From JAGTRB01 sp037439685 (GTDB lineage Archaea; Thermoproteota; Bathyarchaeia; TCS64), in the NCBI GenBank assembly GCA_037439685.1, contig JBBIVO010000046.1, positions 1 through 12,719 of the forward strand: DNA of 12,719 bases. Direction: 5' to 3'. The position numbers were made by a program, and so were the translations under genes. The first letter of the stretch is position 1, and each line of letters opens with the position of its first letter. The notes beneath the pieces were generated by a model. That model made no database searches, was not told where the DNA came from, and saw only the letters and a list, made by a program, of their open reading frames with translations. Below are positions 1 through 5,850 of this stretch, piece after piece.

Positions 1-658
1 TCATCCTCCTTATCCCCTCCAGGACCTCCTCGTAGCTGGCCTCGGGCCTCACCATGTCCACAGCACCCTCGATTACGATCCCGGTCAGCTCCCCAGTCTC
101 TGGATCCCTGTCGAACCTCCCCCAGGGCAGAGGATCAGGGGTATCCCTGGTTATGCCCCTCGCCTCTAGGGCCTTGCTATTGGCTACGTACACGTGGCCT
201 CCGACCATGGATAGGAGGACCGGGTGGTCGGGGGCTGCCGCGTCCAGGTCCCACCTGTTCGGGATCCTCCTCTCATCGAGCTTAGACTCGTCGAACCTGT
301 TTCCAACCATCCATCCACCCTTGGGCGTCCTCCCAGCCCTCTCCGCTATCCTCTCCTGGATATCCCTGATGGACCTGACCCCGGCCTCCTCGCTGCAGTC
401 TATATGGCCTAGGCCCACGCCAGATGAGAAGAGGTGGCCGTGGGTGTCTATGAAGCCGGGTAGGACGGTCATCCCCTCTAGGTCCACCACCACGGTGTCG
501 CTACCTATCAGGGGCTTCACATCCCCGTTGGATCCCACCTCCAGGAACCTACCGAATCTCACCGCCACGGCCTCTGCGACCCTCTCCTCAGGGTCTAATG
601 TGACTATCTTCCCGTTTCTTAAGACAAGGTCTGCAGACATCCCTTCATCCCCGCTCAT
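1..658 (-). CDS. YtcJ-like amidohydrolase (amidohydrolase 3 family), C-terminus cut off by window edge
   Basis: Reading the minus strand from 658 gives 219 residues before the window ends, so only the N-terminal part is visible. It starts like a metal-dependent amidohydrolase: a short beta-sandwich (ADLVLRNGKIVTLDPEE), then the barrel entry VLPGFIDTHGHLF, whose H73-G-H75 is the HxH metal pair. Further on come RWDLDAAAPDHPVLL, GGHVYVANSKALEARGI and a GELTGIVIEGA segment, typical of the YtcJ subgroup. Known members hydrolyse C-N bonds of varied small molecules; the substrate here cannot be told. The chosen ATG (658-656) overlaps the stop of the upstream aminotransferase as ATGA, which suggests translational coupling. 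An in-frame ATG at 640 is an alternative start. It is the last visible gene of the dehydrogenase-aminotransferase operon, so it may release the amino compound that those enzymes use. The family call is firm, the role is inference. Confidence 0.88.
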   Translation of the reverse strand, partial: MSGDEGMSADLVLRNGKIVTLDPEERVAEAVAVRFGRFLEVGSNGDVKPLIGSDTVVVDLEGMTVLPGFIDTHGHLFSSGVGLGHIDCSEEAGVRSIRDIQERIAERAGRTPKGGWMVGNRFDESKLDERRIPNRWDLDAAAPDHPVLLSMVGGHVYVANSKALEARGITRDTPDPLPWGRFDRDPETGELTGIVIEGAVDMVRPEASYEEVLEGIRRM

Positions 659-1950
659 CTGATCCTCTTGAGGGCCTCCTCTAGGGCTTCTAATGCCCTG
701 TCGAGCTGCTCGTTGGAGATTATAAGCGGCGGCTGGAGCCTCAGGGTCGACCCCTTAACCCCTCCGACGCCTATCAGGACGCCCATATTCCTCATCTCCC
801 CCCTCACCCTTGAGGCCTCCTCCACCGCAGGCCTCTTGGAACCCCTGTCCCTGACCAGCTCAACCCCTACCATCAGGCCCTTACCCCTGACATCTCCTAT
901 GAGGCTTTGAGTCTCCTCCAACTCCTCGAGCCTCTTCATGAGGTACCTTCCCTTCTCCTCAGCCCTCTCGGCCAGGTGCTCCTCCTCTAATAACCTGATA
1001 TTCTCAAGGGCGGCTGCGCAGCAGATGGGGTTTCCCCCGAAGGTTGAGAGGTGGTCCCCAGGCTCGAAGGCCTCCCCTACATCCTCCCTCGCCATGCAGG
1101 CCCCTAGGGGGAGGCCTGCGGCTATGGCCTTGCCTAGTGTCATCATGTCCGGCTCCACGCCGTAGTGCTCAACCGCGAACATCCTCCCAGTCCTCGCGAA
1201 GCCCGTCTGAACCTCATCCAATATGAGGAGTATCCCGCGGGCCTCAAGGATCTCCTTCACCACCTTGAAGTACTCGTCCGGTGGTACTATTATCCCCCCC
1301 TCGCCGAGGATGGGCTCGGCTATTAGGGCGGCCACATTGTTCGAGGTTTGGTATTCTATAACCTCTTCAACCCTCCTGGCGCATAGGAGGCCGCATTCCG
1401 GGTAGCCTCTCTCCATGGGGCACCTGTAGCAGTAGGGGGCTGGGGCGAAGCTTACGCCTGATAGGTATGGCCCCATGTCGTACCTCCTCCTCCTCGACTG
1501 GCCTGTGACGCTGAGGGTTCCGATGGTCCTGCCGTGGAAGGAGCACTCGAGGGCTATTATCTCATGCCTCTTGGTGAACTTCTTGGCGAGCTTTAAGGCG
1601 CACTCGTTGGCCTCTGCCCCGCTGTTCCCGAAGAAGGTCTTCCTCAGCCCCTTGGGAGATATCTCGGCCAGCTTCACAGCGAGCTCCGTCGTCGGGAGGT
1701 TGTGGTAGACGTAGGGGCCGCAGTGGATCAGCCTCTCAGCCTGCCTCTTGATGGCCTCAACAACCCTCTGGGGGCAGTGGCCGGAGTTGACCACCGATAT
1801 GCCCGAGTAGCAGTCGATGTACTCCCTCCCCTCCATATCCCAGACGGATGCTCCCCTCCCCTCAACTATCACGATGGGCTCCAGCCTCGTGAAGCTCAGG
1901 ATCCTGTACCTCTCGGCGGCCTCCATCACCTCCCTCTGGCTCCTCCTCAT
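655..1950 (-). CDS. Class III PLP-dependent aminotransferase (AGXT2/GABA/ornithine aminotransferase type)
   Basis: This 431-residue protein has the normal length and order of a fold-type I, class III aminotransferase. Visible landmarks are the phosphate-binding GNSGAEANE (residues 108-116), SFHGRTIGTLSVTG (137-150), the cofactor-ring Asp in LILDEVQTGFARTGR (D245), the Schiff-base Lys in LGKAIAAGLP (K274), and STFGGNP (302-308). A PYCYRCPMERGYPECGLLCARR segment (172-193) is typical of the AGXT2-like and archaeal broad-range branch. Such enzymes move the amino group of an omega- or beta-amino acid (or alanine, ornithine) to pyruvate, glyoxylate or 2-oxoglutarate in the cytosol. The ATG at 1950 is one base after the dehydrogenase stop, and that gene's last codons supply a GGTGGTGAG ribosome-binding stretch. 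With a semialdehyde dehydrogenase directly upstream, a beta-alanine, beta-aminoisobutyrate or GABA-like substrate is the best guess. The exact substrate cannot be read from sequence. Confidence 0.92.
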   Translation of the reverse strand: MRRSQREVMEAAERYRILSFTRLEPIVIVEGRGASVWDMEGREYIDCYSGISVVNSGHCPQRVVEAIKRQAERLIHCGPYVYHNLPTTELAVKLAEISPKGLRKTFFGNSGAEANECALKLAKKFTKRHEIIALECSFHGRTIGTLSVTGQSRRRRYDMGPYLSGVSFAPAPYCYRCPMERGYPECGLLCARRVEEVIEYQTSNNVAALIAEPILGEGGIIVPPDEYFKVVKEILEARGILLILDEVQTGFARTGRMFAVEHYGVEPDMMTLGKAIAAGLPLGACMAREDVGEAFEPGDHLSTFGGNPICCAAALENIRLLEEEHLAERAEEKGRYLMKRLEELEETQSLIGDVRGKGLMVGVELVRDRGSKRPAVEEASRVRGEMRNMGVLIGVGGVKGSTLRLQPPLIISNEQLDRALEALEEALKRIR

Positions 1951-1951
1951 C

Positions 1952-3250
1952 TCACCACCACCTCTCCATGATGACCTTCCTATCTGTGAAGAAGTCGACG
2001 GCGTCCATCTGCCCGTGGAGGACGCCGAAGAAGCTCCTCTTCCTCCCAGGGAATGGGAAGAACTGCTGGGGCTGGGCCACGGCCATGTTTATGGCTATGT
2101 TCCCAGCCTCCATCCTCCTAGCGAACTCCCTCGCATACCTCCCACTCGACGTGTAGATGGTCCCAGTGTTCCCATAGCATCCTAAGTTGGCCATCTCCAG
2201 GGCCTCGTCGAAGCTGGAGGCCCTGACCACGGGCATGACGGGCCCGAAGACCTCCTCCTTGGCTATCTCCATATCCATCGAGACGTCGGCCAGGATGGTC
2301 GGCCCATGGTAGAAGCCCCCGGGGTACCCCTCCACGGCGTAGCCCCTCCCATCCAGGAGGGGCTTGGCCCCTTCCTCCACGGCCCTCTCCACCATCATGG
2401 CCACCCTGTCCCTAGACCTTCCAGAGACCATGGCCCCCATCTCCGTGGTCTCATGGAGCGGGTATCCAACCCTGATCCTCCCAGCCCTCTCCACTATCGC
2501 ATCTATAAACCTCTCGTAGGCCTCCCCCACGGCTATCAGGAGGCCTGGGGCTAGGCAGCGCTGGCCGCACATGTCGAAGAAGCCCCCGACGATATTCTCA
2601 ACCGTCGGGGCTGGGACGGCGTCGGGCATCAGCAGAACAGGGTTCTTGGCCCCACACTGGCAGAGGGCCCTCTTGCCATGCTCGCAGGCGAGGGAGTACA
2701 CCCTCTCCCCGACCTGGGAGGAGCCGACGAAGGTGACCCCCGCCACCCCGGGATGGGTTATGAGGCCCCTACTGACCGAGGGGCCGCCCTGAACGAGGCC
2801 CACAACCCCAGGCGGGTATCCGGCCTCCCTGAAGAGGTCCACGAAGATGGTGGTCGGAACAGGAGTCTGCTCACTGGGCTTCAAGATCACCGTGTTTCCG
2901 AGGGTCAACGCCATGGGGATGAACCACATGGGGATCATGACGGGGAAGTTGAAGGGCGTTATCACCGCGAAGACCCCTAAGGGCTCCCTCACGAACTCCA
3001 TATCTATCTCGGGCACCGTCCCCGCAAGGTTCATGATCTTCCTGACGGACATGAAGAGGTGGGGCATCCCGAGGGCTGCATCTATCGCCTCAACCGCCCT
3101 CAGGACCTCAGCCCTCCCCTCCCTAACCGTCTTCCCCACATTCTGGGCTATAACCCTGGAGAGGCTGAGTAAGGAGGTGAAGCGCCGCCTGAAGGGCTTC
3201 GAGATAAGCTTCCCAGGTAAAAGCCTCAGCACGGCCAGGGCATGGCTCAA
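1952..3250 (-). CDS. Aldehyde dehydrogenase, CoA-acylating (methyl)malonate-semialdehyde type, N-terminus replaced by transposon-derived sequence
   Basis: The protein belongs to the aldehyde dehydrogenase superfamily, closest in appearance to MmsA. It shows ITPFNFPVMIP (catalytic Asn N101), LKPSEQTP (124-130), VTFVGSSQVG (172-181), CGAKNPVLLMPDA (199-211, where ordinary ALDHs have ELGGK) and the catalytic Cys in GQRCLAPG (C232). EEVFGPVMPVV lies near the C-terminus. MmsA enzymes oxidise (methyl)malonate semialdehyde with NAD and CoA. At 432 residues it is about 50-60 short of the family norm. Recognisable homology begins only near SRVIAQNVGKTVREGRAEV (from about residue 31). Residues 1-29 read antisense through a transposase relic, and the only in-frame start there is TTG 3250. 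The N-terminal strands that help build the NAD site and dimer are therefore missing. It may be a pseudogene or be translated from an internal start such as ATG 3067. It heads the operon, so its original promoter was probably lost too. Confidence 0.82.
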   Translation of the reverse strand: MSHALAVLRLLPGKLISKPFRRRFTSLLSLSRVIAQNVGKTVREGRAEVLRAVEAIDAALGMPHLFMSVRKIMNLAGTVPEIDMEFVREPLGVFAVITPFNFPVMIPMWFIPMALTLGNTVILKPSEQTPVPTTIFVDLFREAGYPPGVVGLVQGGPSVSRGLITHPGVAGVTFVGSSQVGERVYSLACEHGKRALCQCGAKNPVLLMPDAVPAPTVENIVGGFFDMCGQRCLAPGLLIAVGEAYERFIDAIVERAGRIRVGYPLHETTEMGAMVSGRSRDRVAMMVERAVEEGAKPLLDGRGYAVEGYPGGFYHGPTILADVSMDMEIAKEEVFGPVMPVVRASSFDEALEMANLGCYGNTGTIYTSSGRYAREFARRMEAGNIAINMAVAQPQQFFPFPGRKRSFFGVLHGQMDAVDFFTDRKVIMERWW

Positions 3251-3364
3251 AGCCTGGCAGGCCTACAACTGAGTAAGGCATCATATGACCCTTGGACGCC
3301 CACCATGCAGCCCAAGCCTATAGCCATAGCCATAATAGAATGCTCAAGCTCCGCAAGGAGATGA
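3165..3364 (+). pseudogene. Transposase C-terminal relic, stop and frameshift, fused into the dehydrogenase 5' end
   Basis: On the plus strand the frame ending at 3272 reads EVKRRLKGFE, then KSLSTARAWLKAWQAYN, then a TGA stop. The same frame continues as VRHHMTLGRPP up to about 3305. Ignoring the stop, this matches the usual C-terminus of many DDE transposases (LK-R-x-GFKS-x-TARAWL-x-W-x-YYN-F-x-RPHM-LGGRTPA). After about 3303 a +1 shift gives TMQPKPIAIAI until a stop at 3362-3364, which could be the tail of the same protein. Only the C-terminal part remains: upstream of about 3165 the DNA is aldehyde dehydrogenase on the other strand. The relic therefore appears to have landed in the dehydrogenase gene and then been deleted and mutated. 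No ends or target-site duplication could be recognised. The family assignment rests on motif memory, not on a search. Confidence 0.62.
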
Positions 3365-3396
3365 TATCTTAAGTTTAACAGTGCCGTGGCTTAAGG

Positions 3397-3408
3397 CTTT
3401 GTCCAAAT
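3397..3408 (+). repeat. Left terminal inverted repeat of the IS relic
   Basis: CTTTGTCCAAAT is the perfect reverse complement of the bases at 4001-4012. Similarity fades quickly outside and inside the 12 bp. Confidence 0.72.
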
Positions 3409-3512
3409 GGGGTTTATTGTGTTGGGGCCCTCAACATATTTTGGGTTGTCAGATGGGGTTGAGGACCCACCAAGGCTGGATGGGCTCTTCAAGGGGTTAA
3501 GGTTTTTGAACG

Positions 3513-3995
3513 GAACAGGGGGCCTTCGAGGTGGAGGTCTTCGCCGTGGCCGACTACATGGAGGATTCCACGTATAAGGCAACCGCCAGGAAGCTGGCGA
3601 GGCTCTCGGAGCAGGTTTTGGCCTGGGTGGAACGGTTCCGCTCCAGGATCCGCCTAGCTGATTGTAGAGGCTTAGCTGTTGACGAGACGGCCTTAGAGGG
3701 TTGGGGGTCTGGCAGCATTGGACCCTGAGGGAGAGGCCATCCGCCTGAGGCTCTGTGGGGGCGGGCCGATGGCCCTCGTGGATAGAGGCCCATGGCCCCC
3801 ATGGGCCTTGAAGGTTCTGCGCCTGTCCTATCGGCAGGTGACCCGTGGGAAGAGGGACAGGATTGAGGCCTCTTCTCGAGCCTCAAGGCCAAACGAGGCG
3901 CCTCAGCCACAAGATAAACTCCAGGAGCGGAGAGGCTGTGGTGCTGGAGCATTCTCCTGAAGGGCTTCCAGCACTGGAGGGAGGCCATCATATGA
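3513..3995 (+). pseudogene. DDE transposase pseudogene (IS240/IS6-like archaeal type)
   Basis: The coding remnant runs through at least two frames. Block 1 (3513-3728) has a helical N-terminal part (TARKLARLSEQVLAWVERFRS) and the first catalytic Asp region LAVDETALEGWG. Block 2 (from about 3709, shifted by one base) reads ALDPEGEAIRLRL and then the second catalytic Asp region ALVDRGPWPPWALKVLRLSY, followed by GKRDRIE with the expected catalytic Glu. Block 3 (from about 3867, shifted again) reads GLFSSLKAKRGA, a TAA stop at 3915-3917, then LLKGFQHWREAII and a TGA at 3993-3995. Together these match the order of an IS240/IS6-type archaeal transposase (VDET, VDRGPW-PWAL, RIER-F-LK). The spacing between the first and second Asp is much too short, so an internal deletion is likely. 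It is inactive as it stands. Confidence 0.78.
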
Positions 3996-4000
3996 TGCTT

Positions 4001-4012
4001 ATTTGGACAAAG
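4001..4012 (-). repeat. Right terminal inverted repeat of the IS relic
   Basis: ATTTGGACAAAG is the exact reverse complement of 3397-3408 and marks the likely right end of the element. Confidence 0.72.
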
Positions 4013-4029
4013 TCTAATGGGAACTAGGG

Positions 4030-4042
4030 TTATAGTTAAATA
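4030..4042 (+). promoter_or_regulatory. TATA-like box for the DTG protease gene
   Basis: TTATAGTTAAATA is centred about 25 bases before the GTG at 4061. That is the spacing expected between an archaeal TATA box and a leaderless transcription start. It lies just outside the IS right end. This is pattern matching only. Confidence 0.4.
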
Positions 4043-4060
4043 TGAAAAAGGTGTCAGTAG

Positions 4061-4429
4061 GTGAGTGGAGTGGGCCACGTATACATACCAGTTAAGATGG
4101 GAGATCTGTTAAGATGGAGGGTGAAAGAGGTTAGAATGCTCGTGGATACGGGTGCAACCTATCCTTGCATTCCGGAGAAGTTAGCCGCTGAGCTTGGCTT
4201 AAGGCTGGAGTTTAAAACGGAGGTTACGCTCGCGGATAGGAGAGTGGTTGAAGCCTGGTATGCAACAGCCTACGTGGAGATCCTGGAGCGGGGAGACTTG
4301 ATTCCAGTCAGAGTTTTCGAGGTTAATGAGCCCCTGCTTGGAGTTTTCGCGCTTGAAGCCTTAGGGCTTGCCGTAGACCCCTCAACGGGCGAGGTTAAAC
4401 CCACAAGAAGCTTCATAGCTAGAGCTTAA
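4061..4429 (+). CDS. Clan AA retropepsin-like aspartic protease (small archaeal DTG family, AF_0612-like)
   Basis: This 122-residue protein has the single-domain retropepsin pattern. The catalytic DTG sits in MLVDTGATYPCIPEKLAAELGL (D29-T30-G31). It is followed by a beta-rich section with LADRRVVEAWYA and then LLGVFALEALGLAVDPSTGEVKP, which matches the second conserved 'LLG...LE.LGL.VDP' block of small archaeal clan AA proteins. Such proteins would act as homodimers, one Asp from each chain; their biological targets are generally unknown. There is no signal peptide or membrane segment. The GTG at 4061 is preceded by no good ribosome-binding site but by a TATA-like box at leaderless distance; GTG 4070 is an alternative. 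It stands alone between the IS relic and an AT-rich gap, so context does not suggest a partner. The family is clear, the function is not. Confidence 0.85.
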   Translation: MSGVGHVYIPVKMGDLLRWRVKEVRMLVDTGATYPCIPEKLAAELGLRLEFKTEVTLADRRVVEAWYATAYVEILERGDLIPVRVFEVNEPLLGVFALEALGLAVDPSTGEVKPTRSFIARA

Positions 4430-4963
4430 GGTTGAAAAGGTCGAGAGAAAAGATAAGCTTTAAAATATTAAACAACGTGTTAAGAGATATTAGAAATGTA
4501 TGAAAGGATTTCCTGAAAAATTTAAAGAACAAAGGAAAGTTATAGTCTTGACCTAACAATGAAAGTTTGCTTCATATCTTCTCTGAGATCTGAGAAGAGT
4601 GAAGGCAATATTTGTTGGTTGGTCATCTACTTAAAGGGATGGCCATTAAAAAATGCTGGGGCAGGGTCATCTTAATTGAAGAGTGTGAAATGGTTTTTAA
4701 ATTTCTAATTTTCCGAGGAATATTGAGTGGTGCCTTATTGGAACATTTGCGATCAAAGTCTTATTTTCTTCTCTTCAATTATTAATCTTTTCATAATTCT
4801 TTATATAATAAAGAATTCCATGAGCCAAGATATATAAATTTAAAATATTTAAATCTCATAAAAAATCTCTTTAGTATAAAGGCTATTTTTAAATAGAAGA
4901 CTTAAAGCTAGCTATATCAGCATCTCCTGTAACTACCTGAAAATTTATCAGCCTCGGCTGTGG
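4430..4963. other. AT-rich intergenic region, no gene seen
   Basis: These 534 bases are far richer in A and T than the flanking genes, and no reading frame with a recognisable product crosses them. They hold many TTTAAA/ATTTAAAT-like stretches. One short perfect hairpin is listed separately. No tRNA, CRISPR repeat or transposon end was recognised. The region may be old decayed coding DNA or an acquired segment. Confidence 0.6.
4577..4598 (+). repeat. 7-bp stem hairpin in the AT-rich gap
   Basis: TCTTCTC at 4577-4583 pairs perfectly with GAGAAGA at 4592-4598 around an 8-base loop TGAGATCT. It lies about 150 bases after the protease stop. There is no U-tract directly after it, so a terminator role is doubtful. 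Confidence 0.35.
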
Positions 4964-5788
4964 ATGTTGAGGCTGGGCTTGACGAGGGTTCTCCTGGTCC
5001 TCTATCCTGAGCTGAGGATCTCATCGCTGAAGGTCGTAGGCCTCTTAGGGGAGGTGGCCCGTGGGTTTAGAGCCATCCTCCTCAACCTGCCCTCGGAGAT
5101 GGAGGATGCCGTTAGGGGGCTGGCCCTCGGGGAATCATCCTATGAGGAGCTCCTGGAGGAGGTTCATAGGGAGGGGTACATCCCCGAGCCCCTTGAGGCT
5201 TGGGAGTACACCTTCAGGCCCATATTGGAGGCCCTACCCCGCATCCATTACCCTGAGCTTCAGGTTCGCTGCTATGGGGGGAGGGAGGAGGAGTTTGCGA
5301 GGGTTGAGGGTGCGGTGAGGATAGCCCAGCTCACCCTTAGGACGGCCTTGAGGGGTGAGGTGGAGCTGGATGAGTGGAGGGATGCCCTGATCCAGTCCAT
5401 AAGCCTGGATAGGGACTCCATCGTGGAGGAGGCTAGGAGGATAAGGGGGCTTGTCCAGGGAGACTCCATATGCCTGGCTGAGGTGGGGGGGAGGAGCCTG
5501 AAGGGGCTCCTAACAGCCTCAGGCCTGGTTGTCAGGGTTCACTATGTCGAGAGGCCCTACCACTTCGCTCCCCTGGCCATCCTGAAGAGGAGGATGGCGC
5601 GGGGCTATGTGGATGATCGGGAGTTGGAGAGGCTGGTGAGATGCCATGTGGACTACATAAGGAGGTACATCTACAGGTTTGAGAGCAGGGATAGGGCCCA
5701 CTATGAGTGGACCTATGAGAATATACCCTGGCTTAGAAGGTGGTTGAGGAGGGAGGAGATCGAGGCCCTCAGCAGGATAATAGGATAG
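4964..5788 (+). CDS. Conserved-looking protein of unknown function, 274 aa
   Basis: I do not recognise this family with confidence. The codon use (AGG-rich, GC-rich third positions) and the even charge pattern mark it as a real gene. It begins with a hydrophobic strand, LTRVLLVLYPELRIS, then LRAILLNLP-like and EELLEEVHREGYIPEPLEAWEY segments, an RCYGGREEEFARVEGA section, DSICLAEVGGRSLKGLL (about residues 167-183), VHYVERPYHFAPLAILKRR, and a basic, aromatic C-terminus with DYIRRYIYRFESRDRAHYEWTY. The strand-plus-GGRSLKGLL pattern faintly recalls the TraB/EreA/ChaN fold (a 'vGxxHxxGi' strand), but the diagnostic His is absent. There is no signal peptide or membrane helix. ATG 4964 is the first start in an otherwise open frame and lacks a Shine-Dalgarno. 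The gene ends 62 bases before the LarA-like gene and may be linked to it. It could be a cytosolic enzyme or a regulator. Confidence 0.72.
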   Translation: MLRLGLTRVLLVLYPELRISSLKVVGLLGEVARGFRAILLNLPSEMEDAVRGLALGESSYEELLEEVHREGYIPEPLEAWEYTFRPILEALPRIHYPELQVRCYGGREEEFARVEGAVRIAQLTLRTALRGEVELDEWRDALIQSISLDRDSIVEEARRIRGLVQGDSICLAEVGGRSLKGLLTASGLVVRVHYVERPYHFAPLAILKRRMARGYVDDRELERLVRCHVDYIRRYIYRFESRDRAHYEWTYENIPWLRRWLRREEIEALSRIIG

Positions 5789-5838
5789 ATTAGGGCTTAA
5801 TCATGGGATGGATGAAAACCTCTTTAATTTAAGGAGGG

Positions 5839-5847
5839 GAGGGGTGA
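5839..5847 (+). promoter_or_regulatory. Shine-Dalgarno for the LarA-like gene
   Basis: GAGGGGTGA ends 3 bases before ATG 5851, inside a longer purine run that starts at 5831. It is among the strongest ribosome-binding sites before a plus-strand gene in the window, where most genes look leaderless, and it supports the ATG 5851 start. A TATA-like CTTTAATTT sits just upstream, around 5820-5829. Confidence 0.6.
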
Positions 5848-5850
5848 CTG

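Larger units (their letters stand above)
3397..4012 (+). mobile_element. Decayed insertion sequence, about 616 bp, with 12-bp terminal inverted repeats
   Basis: The sequence CTTTGTCCAAAT at 3397-3408 recurs as its exact reverse complement ATTTGGACAAAG at 4001-4012. Between them lies a broken DDE transposase reading frame in the plus direction. The length is short for an element coding a full transposase of this type (usually 0.8-1.1 kb), in line with an internal deletion inside the transposase. No convincing direct target duplication is visible outside the repeats (left flank ...TTAAGG, right flank TCTAATGG...). The element is best seen as an immobile or at most trans-mobilised relic. Confidence 0.75.

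Noticed and set aside
54..662. Long plus-strand reading frames opposite the amidohydrolase, aminotransferase and dehydrogenase
   Set aside because: They are rich in Ser, Pro and Leu in the manner of antisense frames to GC-rich genes and show no domain, while the minus-strand frames match known families throughout.
2847..3272. A 141-codon plus-strand frame as one gene
   Set aside because: Its first about 105 codons are only the antisense of the dehydrogenase. Only the tail resembles a protein, the transposase C-terminus, so it is annotated as a relic from about 3165.
3278..3998. GCATCATATGA-like stretches near 3278 and 3985 as a second set of transposon ends
   Set aside because: The core TCATATGA is itself a palindrome and similar stretches occur elsewhere in the window, so the match is weak evidence; the 3278 copy is also explained as coding sequence of the transposase relic (HHMTLG).
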